Of a stretch of 64,000 nucleotides of DNA, positions 9,808-17,177 are shown piece after piece. Below the pieces are notes generated by a model. It worked only from the letters and a program-made list of their open reading frames with translations, was not told where the DNA came from and did no database searches. Both the position numbers and the translations under genes were made by a program. How positions within the stretch are numbered: the first letter of the stretch is position 1; the number at the start of each line of letters is the position of its first letter. This stretch comes from Alphaproteobacteria bacterium (GTDB lineage Bacteria > Pseudomonadota > Alphaproteobacteria > GCA-2731375), in NCBI GenBank assembly GCA_021776235.1, contig JAJFGG010000121.1, positions 1-64,000 of the forward strand, in the 5' to 3' direction.

Positions 9808-11469
9808 ATGCGCGGACGTCAGGTATTCATGGACAGCTTAATGGCCCACGGGGTCGACCGTATATTCGGCAATCCGGGCACCACGGAAAGCCCATTGCTG
9901 GATAGTCTGCAAAGCTATCCGGACGTGGACTATGTGGTCGCCTTGCATGAAGGCATCGCGGTGGGCGCCGCCAGCTTTTATGCCCAGGCCAGCGGCAAGA
10001 CGGCGGTGGTCAATCTGCATGTCGCACCCGGCCTGGGCAACGGTATTGGCATGATCTACGGCGCCCTGAAGGCCAATTCGCCGCTGGTGATCACCGCCGG
10101 GCAGCAGGATACCCGGTTGCGTCTACGGGAACCGGTTTTGGGTCATGACTTGGTCGCCATGGCGGCACCTGTGACGAAATGGAGCGTTCAAGTGGAACGC
10201 GCCGACGAGATGGCCGCGGTCATGCAGCGCGCCTTCAAGATCGCCAGGGAGGCCCCCGCCGGGCCGGCCTTCGTGGCCTTGCCCATCAACGTCATGGAAC
10301 AGGAAACGGACCTGACCGCCACGGCCTCAAGCCAGATTTATACCTCTCCCCGGCCCGAGCCGGCCGGTGTTGAGGCGGTGGTGGATTTGTTGCTGGCGGC
10401 GCAGAACCCCGCCATCGTGGTCAGTGACGATGTGGCCCGTACCGGCGCCCATGGCGAACTGACCGCTCTGGCCGAGGCCATGGGCGCGGGCGTCTGGTTC
10501 GAAGCCCTGCGCCATCATGCGGCCTTTCCCAATCGCCATCCCAACGCCCGAGCCATCCTGCCCGTGGATGCCGCCGCGACCGCCAGGTCCCTGGATGGCG
10601 CCGATCTGGTGATGCTGGTGGGCGGGCCGTTTTTCGAGGAAGTCTGGTTTTCTCCAGGCGCGCCCTTCCCAACTGGTGCGGCAGTCGTGCAGATTGAGGA
10701 ATCCCCGGCCCGTCTGGCCTACAATTATCCGCTGACTGCCGGTCTGGCCGGCCATTTGCCAAGCACGCTGGTGGCACTGCGCCAAGGCGTGCTTGCCGGA
10801 TCCGCCGCCTATCTGACCGCGGCCAAGGCCCGTAACGGCGCCCTGGCTGACCTCAGCACCGAGGCGGCGGCCGCCTATCAGGCCCGCAGCCAGCGCGCCT
10901 GGGATCGCGCGCCCATGTCCATGCCCCGGGCCATGGCCGAAATCAGCGCCGGCACACCGGACAATGCGGTCGTCGTCGAGGAAGCCATTACCGCCGGCTT
11001 GGATCTGGCCCGCGCTTTCAGTTTTGCCGCACCCGGAGATTATTACTCCGGCCGTGGCGGCGGCATAGGCCAGGGCCTGGCCGGCGCCATCGGAGCCAAG
11101 GTGGCCCATCCGGACCGGCCGCTGCTGGCCATTTCAGGTGACGGCTCGGCGATGTATTCGATCCAGGCCCTCTGGTCGGCGGCGCATCATGATCTGGATA
11201 TCGTCTTTGTCATTCTGGTCAACCGGGAATACCGAATCCTGAAGCATAACCTGGATACCTACCGGCAACGCTTTGACGCCAATTCGAACCAGGATTACCC
11301 GCAAATGGATCTGAATACCCCGGCCCTGGATTTTGTCACGATCGCATCAGGCATGGGCGTTCCGGGCAGCACGATCAGCCAGCCGGACGAACTGGCGGCC
11401 GCCGTCAAGGCGGCCTTTGCCAGCCCCGGCCCCAGCCTGATTGCTGTCGAGATCGAGGGCAAACGGTAG
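9808..11469 (+). CDS. ThDP-dependent enzyme of the benzoylformate decarboxylase family
   Basis: Protein of 553 residues with all three ThDP-enzyme domains: the N-terminal Pyr domain ('RIFGNPGTTESPLLDSL', 'ALHEGIAVGAA' with the ThDP-activating Glu), a central domain, and the C-terminal PP domain with the Mg-diphosphate motif 'GDGSAMYSIQALWSAAHHDLDIVFVILVN'. The N-terminal third matches benzoylformate decarboxylase (MdlC), including 'VNLH' at about residue 71, equivalent to His70. The second catalytic His of MdlC (His281, in 'FRYHQY') seems absent: the corresponding stretch here reads 'FFEEVWF' near 279-281. The reaction may therefore differ (another 2-oxo acid, or carboligation). The start at 9808 follows GGAGGAAGAG. 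It is probably cotranscribed with the synthetase 50 bases upstream. Confidence 0.88.
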   Translation: MRGRQVFMDSLMAHGVDRIFGNPGTTESPLLDSLQSYPDVDYVVALHEGIAVGAASFYAQASGKTAVVNLHVAPGLGNGIGMIYGALKANSPLVITAGQQDTRLRLREPVLGHDLVAMAAPVTKWSVQVERADEMAAVMQRAFKIAREAPAGPAFVALPINVMEQETDLTATASSQIYTSPRPEPAGVEAVVDLLLAAQNPAIVVSDDVARTGAHGELTALAEAMGAGVWFEALRHHAAFPNRHPNARAILPVDAAATARSLDGADLVMLVGGPFFEEVWFSPGAPFPTGAAVVQIEESPARLAYNYPLTAGLAGHLPSTLVALRQGVLAGSAAYLTAAKARNGALADLSTEAAAAYQARSQRAWDRAPMSMPRAMAEISAGTPDNAVVVEEAITAGLDLARAFSFAAPGDYYSGRGGGIGQGLAGAIGAKVAHPDRPLLAISGDGSAMYSIQALWSAAHHDLDIVFVILVNREYRILKHNLDTYRQRFDANSNQDYPQMDLNTPALDFVTIASGMGVPGSTISQPDELAAAVKAAFASPGPSLIAVEIEGKR

Positions 11470-11538
11470 CGCCTGACCGGAACATCCCGCATTTTTGCGG
11501 CGGCCGTAGCATGACCAACTGACGGCGTTGCGACGCCA

Positions 11539-12477
11539 TCACCAGCCCAGGGTATTGCGGATTTCGGCGATGGCGTCCATGTGCCTCTCGTGCGCGCCGG
11601 CGAAGCGTAGTACCAAATGGGTGGCGCCCGCATCCGCATAGCCCTGCAGCCATTCCGCCGCACCAGCCGCCGGGCCGGCGTAACAGGCTTGCTGTTTGGC
11701 CAGGATTTTGGCCGCCACGCCGTAATATTGTTCCAGATAATTATCGATTTGCCGCTGGGCCTGCGCCGCATCGTCATCGATCACCAGGGTCAGGTACAAC
11801 GCACCGACCAAATCATCGGGGTTTCGGCCCGCCTCGCGGGCGGAGTCCTGGACGCTGCGCCATTGTTCAGCCCAGCCCGCCGCATCAGGGCCGGTGGGGA
11901 ACCAGCCGTCAAAATGCCGCCCCGCCCGGACCAGGCTGGCCGGCGCCGAACCACCGCCCCAGATTGGCGGGCCGCCTGGGCGAAACGGAGTCGGTCCCAG
12001 TACGCCTTGTTCCACCTGCCAGCGGCCATCCCAATCCACCGGCACTCCACGCCATAGGGTCTGACACAGGCGCAACCCCTCCATCATGCGACCGACCCGT
12101 TTTTCGAACGGCACCCCAGCCGCCATGAACTCGGCCCGGATGTTTGGCACATCGCCGGCGATGCCAACGCCAAGAATGACCCGGCCCTCGCTGATCTGAT
12201 CCAGGGTCGCGACCTGATGCGCCAGGACAACCGGATTGCGCAAGGCCGGCAATAAAACCGCCGTCCCCAATTCCACCTGCCGCGTCCGGCCGGCGATGGC
12301 CGCCAGCAGGGTCAATGGCTCGTGCCGGGGCCGGGCCAGCAGCGAGTCGCCTACCCAAACGGAATCAAAGCCCAAGCCTTCGGCGCGGTCCGCCAGATCC
12401 AGCAAAGGGCCCGTTTCAGGCTGGCCCAGCATGACCCGTTCCCGGGTTGGCAGTAGATATCCGATACGCATGGCCAT
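11539..12477 (-). CDS. luciferase-like (LLM class) flavin-dependent oxidoreductase
   Basis: TIM-barrel protein of 312 residues: 'RIGYLLPTRERV', 'LADRAEGLGFDSVWVGDSLLARPRHEPLTLLAAIAGRTRQVELGT', 'NPVVLAHQVATLDQISEGRVILGVG' are standard for the bacterial luciferase-like family, which uses reduced FMN or F420. AAAGGAGG lies 5 bases before ATG 12477, fixing the start; the open frame to 12543 overlaps the flavin reductase gene. A flavin reductase-type gene ends 28 bases upstream on the same strand, so the pair could be a two-component monooxygenase. The position downstream of pcaHGB suggests an aromatic or related substrate, an inference from neighbours only. Confidence 0.9.
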   Translation of the reverse strand: MAMRIGYLLPTRERVMLGQPETGPLLDLADRAEGLGFDSVWVGDSLLARPRHEPLTLLAAIAGRTRQVELGTAVLLPALRNPVVLAHQVATLDQISEGRVILGVGIAGDVPNIRAEFMAAGVPFEKRVGRMMEGLRLCQTLWRGVPVDWDGRWQVEQGVLGPTPFRPGGPPIWGGGSAPASLVRAGRHFDGWFPTGPDAAGWAEQWRSVQDSAREAGRNPDDLVGALYLTLVIDDDAAQAQRQIDNYLEQYYGVAAKILAKQQACYAGPAAGAAEWLQGYADAGATHLVLRFAGAHERHMDAIAEIRNTLGW

Positions 12478-12505
12478 GGCGGCCTCCTTTGTTCCGGTTG
12501 GCAGT

Positions 12506-13174
12506 TTACCTGAATACACCATCCCAGGCTTCGGGCCGGCCATCGGCGATATCGCCGGCCTCGGTCATCTCGGGGCGGTTGATGGTCAGCATGGTTTCCG
12601 GCGTTACGACGGCGTAATCCATGTAACCCAGCCGCGCCAAAGGCCGCATGGCGCCGGTATCGACCAAACCATTCGAGACATAGAGGTCGTTGATATAGAT
12701 GCCGACGACCTGGCCAATCACCATGAAATGTCCCTGTTCGGAGCCAGGCTCGACGTCGGGCAATTCGATGGTTTTCCAATAGCGGCATTCGAAGGCGGCC
12801 GGGCTTTCCTTGACCCGTGGCGGTTTCACGAACTTCGACGGTGCGGCGGTCAGGCTCGACAGCGGGAATTCATCAACCTCGGGAGGCACGGGGGCCGAGG
12901 TCACGTTCATCGCATCACGGGTGTCCCAGGTCGACATGGAACAGGTGAACTCACCCGTTTCCTGAATATTGCGCACGCTGTCTTTGATGTTGTTCGAGGA
13001 GAACATCACATAATGGGGCCGATCGCTGACCGCATTGAAAAAGCTGTAGGGCGCCAGATTGCAAATCCCGTCACGGCTCACAGAGGCGATCCAGCCAATA
13101 GGCCGCGGCGCGATCAGCGCCTTGAAAGGGTCGTGCTTAAGGCCGTGGTTGTTCTCGATGGCATCGTAGTGCAT
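12506..13174 (-). CDS. flavin reductase-like, FMN-binding split-barrel protein
   Basis: Protein of 222 residues with the flavin reductase-like split barrel: 'KALIAPRPIGWIASVSRDGICNLAPYSFFNAVSDRPHYVMFSS' and 'DSVRNIQETGEFTCSMST' are characteristic. Members either supply reduced FMN to a monooxygenase partner or bind flavin for another role. GAAGGA stands about 9 bases before ATG 13174. The next gene downstream is an LLM oxidoreductase only 28 bases away, supporting a reductase/oxygenase pair. pcaB ends 85 bases upstream on the same strand, so this pair may be transcribed with the protocatechuate genes or from its own promoter in that gap. Confidence 0.9.
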   Translation of the reverse strand: MHYDAIENNHGLKHDPFKALIAPRPIGWIASVSRDGICNLAPYSFFNAVSDRPHYVMFSSNNIKDSVRNIQETGEFTCSMSTWDTRDAMNVTSAPVPPEVDEFPLSSLTAAPSKFVKPPRVKESPAAFECRYWKTIELPDVEPGSEQGHFMVIGQVVGIYINDLYVSNGLVDTGAMRPLARLGYMDYAVVTPETMLTINRPEMTEAGDIADGRPEAWDGVFR

Positions 13175-13259
13175 GGGCGCAAATCCTTCACGAGTTTAAC
13201 GGACTATAACACGCTGCACCGATAGAACCCGATCGGGACGCCTTTCAGTCGGTCTGCCA

Positions 13260-14570
13260 TTATCCGGCAAGGTCCGGCGGAACCTGACGCAAGACCGCAT
13301 CGATGAAATGCCGGGTGGCGCCAAGATAGTTGCCGGGATTGCGCAGTGCCGGCCAGTCAATGGGCGCGTCGGTCCGGTGTTCCAGGACAGAAAACAAATT
13401 CTGACCGGCGGCGGCGTCCAGACAAGCGCTTTTGACGAGATCCTGGGCGGTGGCTTTCGCCATATGCCGGGCCAGGGCATAGACCGCCGCCTCGGCCAGC
13501 GGCATACCCTTGGCGGCGGCGACGTTATCCGCCATGCAGGCATCATTGACCTGCAGATGCGTGGCCATCTGCAGAGTGTGCTGCAGGCTGGCCCCGGTTG
13601 TCCGCACCATTTGCGGCAGGGTCAGCCATTCCAGGGTCCAGGCCGCGCCATCACGCTCCGCCAGGTGCGGTGCCGCCTGGTGCAGGGCGCCAATCAGGCC
13701 GGCGTTGTGGCGCGCCAGAGCCACCAGCGCCTCGGCCAGAACCGGGTTGGCCTTTTGCGGCATGGCGGAAGAGCCGCCCGCGCCGCGGATTGACAGCTCG
13801 CCGACCTCGGATTGCGCCAGCAACAGGACATCCCCGGCCGTCTTGCCCAGACTGCCGCTAAGCAGGGCCAGCCAATTGGCGAATTCGATAACGCCGTCCC
13901 GTTGGTTATGCCATGGCATGGGCGGCGAGGTTAACTCCAGTTCCGCCGCCAGCGCCTGGACCACGGCATGCCCCTGCCCGCCCAATGCCGCCAGGGTTCC
14001 GCCCGCGCCGCCGAACTGCAATGCCAGGGTGGTGGCCGACAATGACTGCAAACGCTGGCGGTGGCGCAGCAGCGGCGCGAGCCAGCCCGCGGCCTTCAGA
14101 CCAAAGGTGGTTGGCACGGCCTGTTGCGACCGGGTGCGCGCCAGCGTGATCGTATCGCGGTGCCGCCCCGCCAGGGCGGCCCAGGCGCGGATCAAATTGT
14201 CCAGGCGGGCCGAAAATAGCGCCATGACACGGCGCAACAGCAAGACCATGGCGGTATCGACAATGTCCTGGGAGGTCGCGCCCCAATGCACAAAGCCGCC
14301 GTGCTCGCTGCCCACCGCCGCCCGCAATTGCCCCAACAGGGCTATAATGGGCACGCCATCCTGGATCGTACCCTGTTTTAAGGCCGGAAGATCGACCACA
14401 AGACCGTCAGCGGCCTCGGCAATGCGGTCCCCCGCCTGAGCCGGAATAATATCCGCCCGTGCCTGCACACGGGCCAAGGCCGCCTCCACCTCCAGCATCG
14501 CCTTGGCCAGGGCAGCATCGGAGATCAGGGCTTCGGTTTCCGAATCCTGAAGATAGGCATCCAGTATCAT
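13260..14570 (-). CDS. pcaB: 3-carboxy-cis,cis-muconate cycloisomerase
   Basis: Protein of 436 residues in the fumarase/argininosuccinate lyase superfamily. It carries the superfamily signature 'GGSSAMPQKANPV' near residue 270 and the 'GATSQDIVDTA' segment near 100. PcaB converts 3-carboxy-cis,cis-muconate to 4-carboxymuconolactone. Assignment over other superfamily members rests on the PcaB-like 'HWGATSQDIVDTAMVLL' region and on lying 21 bases downstream of pcaG. The adjacent genes are not pcaC or pcaD, so the local pathway stops at the lactone; a PcaC-like gene lies at 38374. The start is ATG 14570 with GGGACGG upstream. Confidence 0.93.
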   Translation of the reverse strand: MILDAYLQDSETEALISDAALAKAMLEVEAALARVQARADIIPAQAGDRIAEAADGLVVDLPALKQGTIQDGVPIIALLGQLRAAVGSEHGGFVHWGATSQDIVDTAMVLLLRRVMALFSARLDNLIRAWAALAGRHRDTITLARTRSQQAVPTTFGLKAAGWLAPLLRHRQRLQSLSATTLALQFGGAGGTLAALGGQGHAVVQALAAELELTSPPMPWHNQRDGVIEFANWLALLSGSLGKTAGDVLLLAQSEVGELSIRGAGGSSAMPQKANPVLAEALVALARHNAGLIGALHQAAPHLAERDGAAWTLEWLTLPQMVRTTGASLQHTLQMATHLQVNDACMADNVAAAKGMPLAEAAVYALARHMAKATAQDLVKSACLDAAAGQNLFSVLEHRTDAPIDWPALRNPGNYLGATRHFIDAVLRQVPPDLAG

Positions 14571-14591
14571 GCCGCCGTCCCGTGGTTTCCG

Positions 14592-15182
14592 CTAGGCGTC
14601 AAAAAACACGGTTTCCTGCTCGCCCTGCATGTGAATATCGAACTGATAGACGATCCCCTCCGGACTTTCCCGGCGCCGGGCAATCAGGGTATTCCGGCGC
14701 GCGGCATCAACCAATGCTAAAGCAGGGTCGCCGTCGTTGGCCGTTCCTTCGTCGGAAAAGTAGATCCGTGTGTAGGCATGGTTCAACAGACCGCGCATGA
14801 ACAACACGACAATGATATGGGGGGCCTGGCCATCGCCAATTGCGCCCGGCTTGATGGTCTGGAATTCATAAAAATGCTCCGGCGATGTCCCCGTGCCTAC
14901 CCGGCCAAAGCCCTTGAAGCCGGTATTGGAACCGCGCGGATCTTCGGGATGGGCATAGCGCCCCTGGCTATCGGCCTGCCATAGCTCCAACACCGCATCG
15001 CGTATGGTCTCGCCGTTGCCGTCGAACACCTGGCCCCGAATGGTGATCCGTTCGCCGCTGCCGTCCGCTTCCGCCAGATTATTGCCGGCCAACTGCTTGT
15101 AGTCATAGCCATATTGTTCCGGCGTCAGGCCATAGGCGAAATACGGCCCGACGGTTTGTGACGGGGTCTGTTTCGGGGCCAT
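14592..15182 (-). CDS. pcaG: protocatechuate 3,4-dioxygenase alpha subunit
   Basis: Subunit of 196 residues, normal for PcaG. The N terminus 'TPSQTVGPYFAYGLTPEQYGYD', the beta-barrel core 'VLELWQADSQGRYAHPEDPRG' and 'TIKPGAIG....APHIIVVLFMRGLLNHAYTRIYF' match the family. The alpha subunit lacks the full set of iron ligands, which come from PcaH, and lines the active site for intradiol cleavage of protocatechuate to 3-carboxymuconate. Its ATG begins 3 bases after the pcaH stop, indicating translational coupling and equal dosage. Confidence 0.96.
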   Translation of the reverse strand: MAPKQTPSQTVGPYFAYGLTPEQYGYDYKQLAGNNLAEADGSGERITIRGQVFDGNGETIRDAVLELWQADSQGRYAHPEDPRGSNTGFKGFGRVGTGTSPEHFYEFQTIKPGAIGDGQAPHIIVVLFMRGLLNHAYTRIYFSDEGTANDGDPALALVDAARRNTLIARRRESPEGIVYQFDIHMQGEQETVFFDA

Positions 15183-15185
15183 GCC

Positions 15186-15893
15186 TTAATGCTCCATCGG
15201 CGTCGCCGTGCGCCCGCGCAGAACAATATTGAATTCATAACCCAGGGCCCACTCCGCCTCGGATATCTCGATGGACAACTTCGAAACCAGCAAATGGCGC
15301 GAGGCGGCCGGGACGCCTTGGAAGATTGGGTCCAACTCCAACAAAGGATCACCGGGAAAATACATCTGCGTCACCAAACGGGTCACAATCGAGGGCCCAA
15401 ACAGAGAAAAATGGATGTGGTTGGGGCGCCAGGCATTGTAGTGATTGCCCCAGGGATAGGCGCCCGGTTTGATCGTGATGAAGCGGTAACGTCCGGACCC
15501 GTCGGTGACACAACGGCCCGCGCCCATGAAATTCGGGTCGATCGGCGCGTCGTGTTGATCATCCGTGTGAATATAGCGCCCCGCCGCATTGGGTTGCCAA
15601 ACTTCCAGCAGAATATTGGGTACGGGGCGGCCGTCCTCGTCACTGACCAACCCGGCTACAATAATCCGCTCGCCATTTGGTTCGCCATTCCTGGCGGCCA
15701 GCTTTGTCAGGTCATGATCCAAGGGCCCAACGGCATCCTGGCCATAGACCGGTCCCGTCAGCTCGGACAACGTCTGCGGCAGCACGACCAGAGGTTTGGT
15801 CGGACCCCGCAATGGCGTCGACTTATACTCGGGATAGATTTGCGGCGGATGGCTCTGCCAATCCCGTGGCGTAAATCCAGGCTGCTTTGACAA
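15186..15893 (-). CDS. pcaH: protocatechuate 3,4-dioxygenase beta subunit
   Basis: Subunit of 235 residues carrying the mononuclear Fe(III) site. The expected ligands are visible: Tyr in 'NAAGRYIHTDD', Tyr in 'KPGAYPWGN' and the two His of 'WRPNHIHFSLFGPS'. 'DPNFMGAGRCVTD' is also typical. With PcaG it cleaves protocatechuate between the two hydroxylated carbons. The start is a TTG at 15893 with AAAAGGA about 7 bases upstream and no nearby in-frame ATG, so a non-ATG start seems genuine. It follows the small monooxygenase gene by 16 bases, within one minus-strand operon. Confidence 0.96.
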   Translation of the reverse strand: MSKQPGFTPRDWQSHPPQIYPEYKSTPLRGPTKPLVVLPQTLSELTGPVYGQDAVGPLDHDLTKLAARNGEPNGERIIVAGLVSDEDGRPVPNILLEVWQPNAAGRYIHTDDQHDAPIDPNFMGAGRCVTDGSGRYRFITIKPGAYPWGNHYNAWRPNHIHFSLFGPSIVTRLVTQMYFPGDPLLELDPIFQGVPAASRHLLVSKLSIEISEAEWALGYEFNIVLRGRTATPMEH

Positions 15894-15909
15894 GGCGCTA
15901 TCCTTTTAG

Positions 15910-16224
15910 TCAGGCAGCCGAAAGGACATGAATAACCCGGCTGGCGATCAGATCCTTGGTCTTGGCGCCATAGGCTTTCATGTGCGGCGAGGCGGCATGC
16001 GCCATCAAGTGATCCTTGCTGGCCCATTTCTCGATGACGACGAAGGCGTCCGGTCCGAAGGGCGTTTGAAAGCTGCCCATGCCTTCAGCATCAATGGTCG
16101 GGGCATATTCGATGCAACCATCCTCGGCATGCACCGCCGGCATATTGGCGCGAAAGGCCTCCAGAATGGCATCTCGCTGGCCTGGTTTGGCGGTGATAAC
16201 GGCTACGACGTTTACTTCTGTCAT
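15910..16224 (-). CDS. antibiotic biosynthesis monooxygenase-type small protein (ABM fold)
   Basis: Protein of 104 residues with the dimeric alpha/beta barrel pattern: 'VVAVITAKPGQRDAILEAFRANMPAVHAEDGCIEYAPTID' and 'DAFVVIEKWASKDHLMAHAASPHM' match ABM/quinol monooxygenase-like proteins (YgiN family). Such proteins oxidise quinols or act as small auxiliary enzymes in aromatic pathways. ATG 16224 is used; a TTG two codons upstream (16230) is the alternative. It lies directly upstream of pcaH, so a role with quinol- or catechol-type intermediates is plausible but not shown. Confidence 0.85.
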   Translation of the reverse strand: MTEVNVVAVITAKPGQRDAILEAFRANMPAVHAEDGCIEYAPTIDAEGMGSFQTPFGPDAFVVIEKWASKDHLMAHAASPHMKAYGAKTKDLIASRVIHVLSAA

Positions 16225-16284
16225 GATCAATCTCTCTGTTGACTTGGTTGGGTTCTTAGTTCGGTCAGTCGATATTCTAGCGGC

Positions 16285-17154
16285 TTAAGTCCCCGGCGCG
16301 AAGGCGGCCAGGGCATTCCAGTCCGGCGACGCGCTTCCCGCTGGATCGAAGGGCTGGATCGCCACATGGTCGGCCCCGGCATCAAAATGCGCCTGCAGGC
16401 GGTCGCCAATGGCGGCTTCCGTGCCCCAGGCGACCATGGCGTCGAGAAATCGATCGCTGCCAGAGCCCGACAGATCATCCTCGGTGAAGCCGAGGCTGAG
16501 CCAGCAGTTGCGATAGTTCGGCAGCACCATGTAGCGCGCCAGTTGCTCCCCGGCAACACGGCGCGCCGTAGCAGCATCCTGGGTCAGGCAGATTTTTTGC
16601 TCTACGTAAATCGCCTTGCCGGGGCCCACGATCCCGCGGGCCCGCGCGGTATGCTCTGGCGTCACGTTATAGGGCAGAGCGCCGTCGGCCAGTTCCGCGG
16701 ACAGCGCCAGCATTTTCGGTCCCAGTGCAGCAAGAACGACCTGCCGTTTTGGCGCCTTGATCTGCACGGGTGCGGCATACATGGCGTCGAGATAGGCCCG
16801 CATGGCGCTCAGCGGCTTGCCATAGTTGTGGCCGCGCGCGCCTTCCACAATGGGTATATGCGAGACGCCGAGGCCCAGGATAAAGCGCCCCTCATATAGT
16901 GTATTGAGAGTGTTATGCCCCTGCATGGCGGCAGCGGCATCACGGGCGTAAATGTTGGCGATACCGCTGCCCAGGGTCAGTTTTCCGGTCCGGGCAAGCA
17001 AATAGCTGCCCAACGACATGGCTTCGTAGGCCATGGCTTCGGGGTACCAGAGAATATCGTAGCCGTGCCCTTCGACTTCCTCCGCCAGGCGGGCCAGTTC
17101 CCCCAGCGGCAACATGTTAGGCGAGAACCATACGCCCCAGCGTCCGATCGTCAT
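16285..17154 (-). CDS. luciferase-like oxidoreductase, F420-dependent type
   Basis: LLM-class TIM barrel of 289 residues. 'GRWGVWFSPNMLPLGELARLAEEVEGHGYDILWYPE', 'GSGIANIYARDAAAAMQGHNTLNTLYEGRFILGLGVSH' resemble the TIGR03620-type group annotated as probable F420-dependent oxidoreductases. Whether the cofactor is F420 or FMN cannot be decided here. The ATG at 17154 has AAAGGA upstream. It sits between an amidohydrolase and the ABM/pca genes in the same operon, so it likely takes part in upstream funnelling of a substrate into the protocatechuate branch. It is only distantly similar to the other LLM gene at 11539. Confidence 0.87.
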   Translation of the reverse strand: MTIGRWGVWFSPNMLPLGELARLAEEVEGHGYDILWYPEAMAYEAMSLGSYLLARTGKLTLGSGIANIYARDAAAAMQGHNTLNTLYEGRFILGLGVSHIPIVEGARGHNYGKPLSAMRAYLDAMYAAPVQIKAPKRQVVLAALGPKMLALSAELADGALPYNVTPEHTARARGIVGPGKAIYVEQKICLTQDAATARRVAGEQLARYMVLPNYRNCWLSLGFTEDDLSGSGSDRFLDAMVAWGTEAAIGDRLQAHFDAGADHVAIQPFDPAGSASPDWNALAAFAPGT

Positions 17155-17177
17155 AGGCAGAGTATCCTTTGCAAAAC

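Noticed and set aside
13230-13240. CCCGATCGGG palindrome between pcaB and the flavin reductase
   Set aside because: Short GC palindromes are frequent by chance in this composition, and there is no T run or repeated partner to support a terminator or operator.
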